Source: Confluentibacter lentus
GTDB taxonomy: Bacteria > Bacteroidota > Bacteroidia > Flavobacteriales > Flavobacteriaceae
Assembly (NCBI RefSeq): GCF_002806995.1
Contig: NZ_NIHE01000003.1
Coordinates: 186,001-250,000, forward strand
DNA: 64,000 bases
Direction: 5' to 3'
Every line of letters begins with the position of its first letter. Position 1 is the first letter of the stretch. The notes below the pieces were generated by a model, which saw nothing but the letters and a program-made list of their open reading frames with translations, was not told the origin of the DNA and did not search any database. The position numbers were made by a program, and so were the translations under genes. Shown piece by piece: positions 63,363 through 64,000 of this stretch.

Positions 63363-63923
63363 ATGGATTTTAATGTTGGTGATCGTGTATTGGTTCTAGA
63401 TGAAGATTTTTCTGGAATTATTAAAATGATTAAAGATAATATCATAACTATTGAAACTGAAGACGGCTTTTTACTTGATTACCAAAGTAATGAACTTGTC
63501 AAGAAGAAGTCAGATAGTTCTATGAAATCAGCATTATTTACAAATACAAGCATTAATACCGTTATTTCAGAAAAAGAAACGTCAAAAAGAAAGCAGCCAA
63601 CAACAAAACCTAAAGAACGTTACGAACCAACCATGGAAGTTGATTTGCATATCAATCAATTGGTGAAATCATCTAAAGGGATGAGTAATTATGACATGTT
63701 AACGCTTCAGTTAGATACTGCCAAACGCCAATTGGAATTTGCCATGGCGAAACGCATTCAAAAAATTGTCTTTATCCATGGAGTTGGAGAAGGTGTTCTT
63801 AAAGTGGAATTGGAATATTTATTTGCCCGCTACAATAATGTAAAATTCTATGATGCCAATTACCAAAAATATGGACTAGGTGCCACCGAGGTTTATATTT
63901 TTCAAAATGTGGAGCCTAATTAA
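63363..63923 (+). CDS. Smr-domain protein
   Basis: A 186-residue cytoplasmic protein. The N-terminal part (about residues 1-45, FNVGDRVLVLDEDFSGIIKMI...ETEDGFLLDYQSNELV) is an SH3/KOW-like barrel. A charged linker (50-95) follows. The C-terminal Smr domain (about 98-182) has MEVDLHINQLV and the FIHGVGEGVLKVEL motif, typical of the nuclease-like domain of MutS2. In Bacteroidota such stand-alone proteins are common; nucleic-acid binding or cleavage is inferred. The 3' end overlaps the convergent partial gene by 8 bp. Confidence 0.87.
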   Translation: MDFNVGDRVLVLDEDFSGIIKMIKDNIITIETEDGFLLDYQSNELVKKKSDSSMKSALFTNTSINTVISEKETSKRKQPTTKPKERYEPTMEVDLHINQLVKSSKGMSNYDMLTLQLDTAKRQLEFAMAKRIQKIVFIHGVGEGVLKVELEYLFARYNNVKFYDANYQKYGLGATEVYIFQNVEPN

Positions 63924-64000
63924 AAGGTGGAACAACTTGTTCTGTTGCAGTTAAGCCGGCGTTTTCTAAAATACCAAAATCGAATTCGTCTTGCGACAAA
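63916..64000 (-). CDS. 3' end of a convergent gene, cut by the window edge
   Basis: Minus-strand open frame reaching the window end. It encodes a C-terminus LSQDEFDFGILENAGL followed by TATEQVVPPFN and a stop at 63916-63918. The coding-like composition and the tail-to-tail overlap with the Smr gene suggest a real gene. The family is not recognisable from 27 residues. Confidence 0.55.
   Translation of the reverse strand, partial: LSQDEFDFGILENAGLTATEQVVPPFN

Noticed and set aside
1-64000. tRNA, rRNA, CRISPR, IS element or prophage
   Set aside because: Intergenic regions were read on both strands for T-loop-like GTTCGA segments, repeat-spacer patterns and transposase or phage proteins; none was found.

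Overview
The window looks like a chromosomal segment of a member of the Flavobacteriaceae (Bacteroidota). Evidence: low G+C; promoters of the Bacteroidota type (TTG, 18-21 bp, TAnnTTTG) rather than -35/-10 boxes; a SusC/SusD pair with FecI/FecR regulators; a sprC-sprD-sprB-sprF gliding adhesin locus with type IX secretion sorting domains; a menaquinone gene cluster; and Bacteroidota-specific small families (DUF2853, DUF6048, DUF6452, CCC-motif membrane protein). I saw no tRNA, rRNA operon, CRISPR array, insertion sequence or prophage.

Layout. 1-5 kb: end of an aldo/keto reductase, a DUF3857/transglutaminase protein, and a CLC-type fluoride antiporter behind a fluoride riboswitch and a well-formed promoter. 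5-12 kb: hotdog thioesterase-menF-menD (menaquinone branch), DUF2853, a CvfB-like S1 protein, and mnmE carrying a 7-bp tandem repeat. 12-18 kb (minus strand): a GMC oxidoreductase with its gluconate-dehydrogenase-subunit-3-like partner, a SulP transporter, and a Tat-exported enolase-superfamily enzyme. 18-25 kb: SusD, SusC with an N-terminal STN signalling domain, FecR anti-sigma and a divergent FecI-type sigma factor. A candidate antisense small RNA covers the susC leader.

25-42 kb: a small secreted protein, then a plus-strand run of a beta-helix-like secreted protein, sprC-like, sprD-like (porin-like domain fused to a coiled coil and a SPOR-like end), the 3241-residue SprB adhesin and SprF. 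Together these would secrete, anchor and move a surface adhesin. The 3' end of sprF is much richer in G+C than its surroundings. It is followed by what looks like a scar: the last carrier domain of a nonribosomal peptide synthetase without a start codon, 11 bp upstream of a TonB-dependent receptor.

45-50 kb (minus strand): two phosphorelay sets, a hybrid histidine kinase with a single-domain receiver and a NarX/NarL-like pair. 50-64 kb is mostly housekeeping: MFS transporter, glutaminyl cyclase, the SRP RNA gene, a short-chain dehydrogenase, fructose-6-phosphate aldolase/transaldolase, a thioredoxin-fold lipoprotein without its CxxC, the aguB-aguA agmatine-to-putrescine pair, DUF6048/DUF6452/rlmD, ornithine aminotransferase, small membrane proteins and an Smr-domain protein.

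The most unusual observations are the candidate antisense RNA at susC, the complete promoter-riboswitch-CLC(F) unit, the NRPS remnant beside a TonB receptor, three genes of RNA and translation metabolism with a -7 box exactly 4 nt before the start codon (probably leaderless), a perfect 15-bp inverted repeat upstream of the SulP gene, and the heptanucleotide repeat in mnmE. All assignments come from reading the sequence and from family knowledge; no database search was run.
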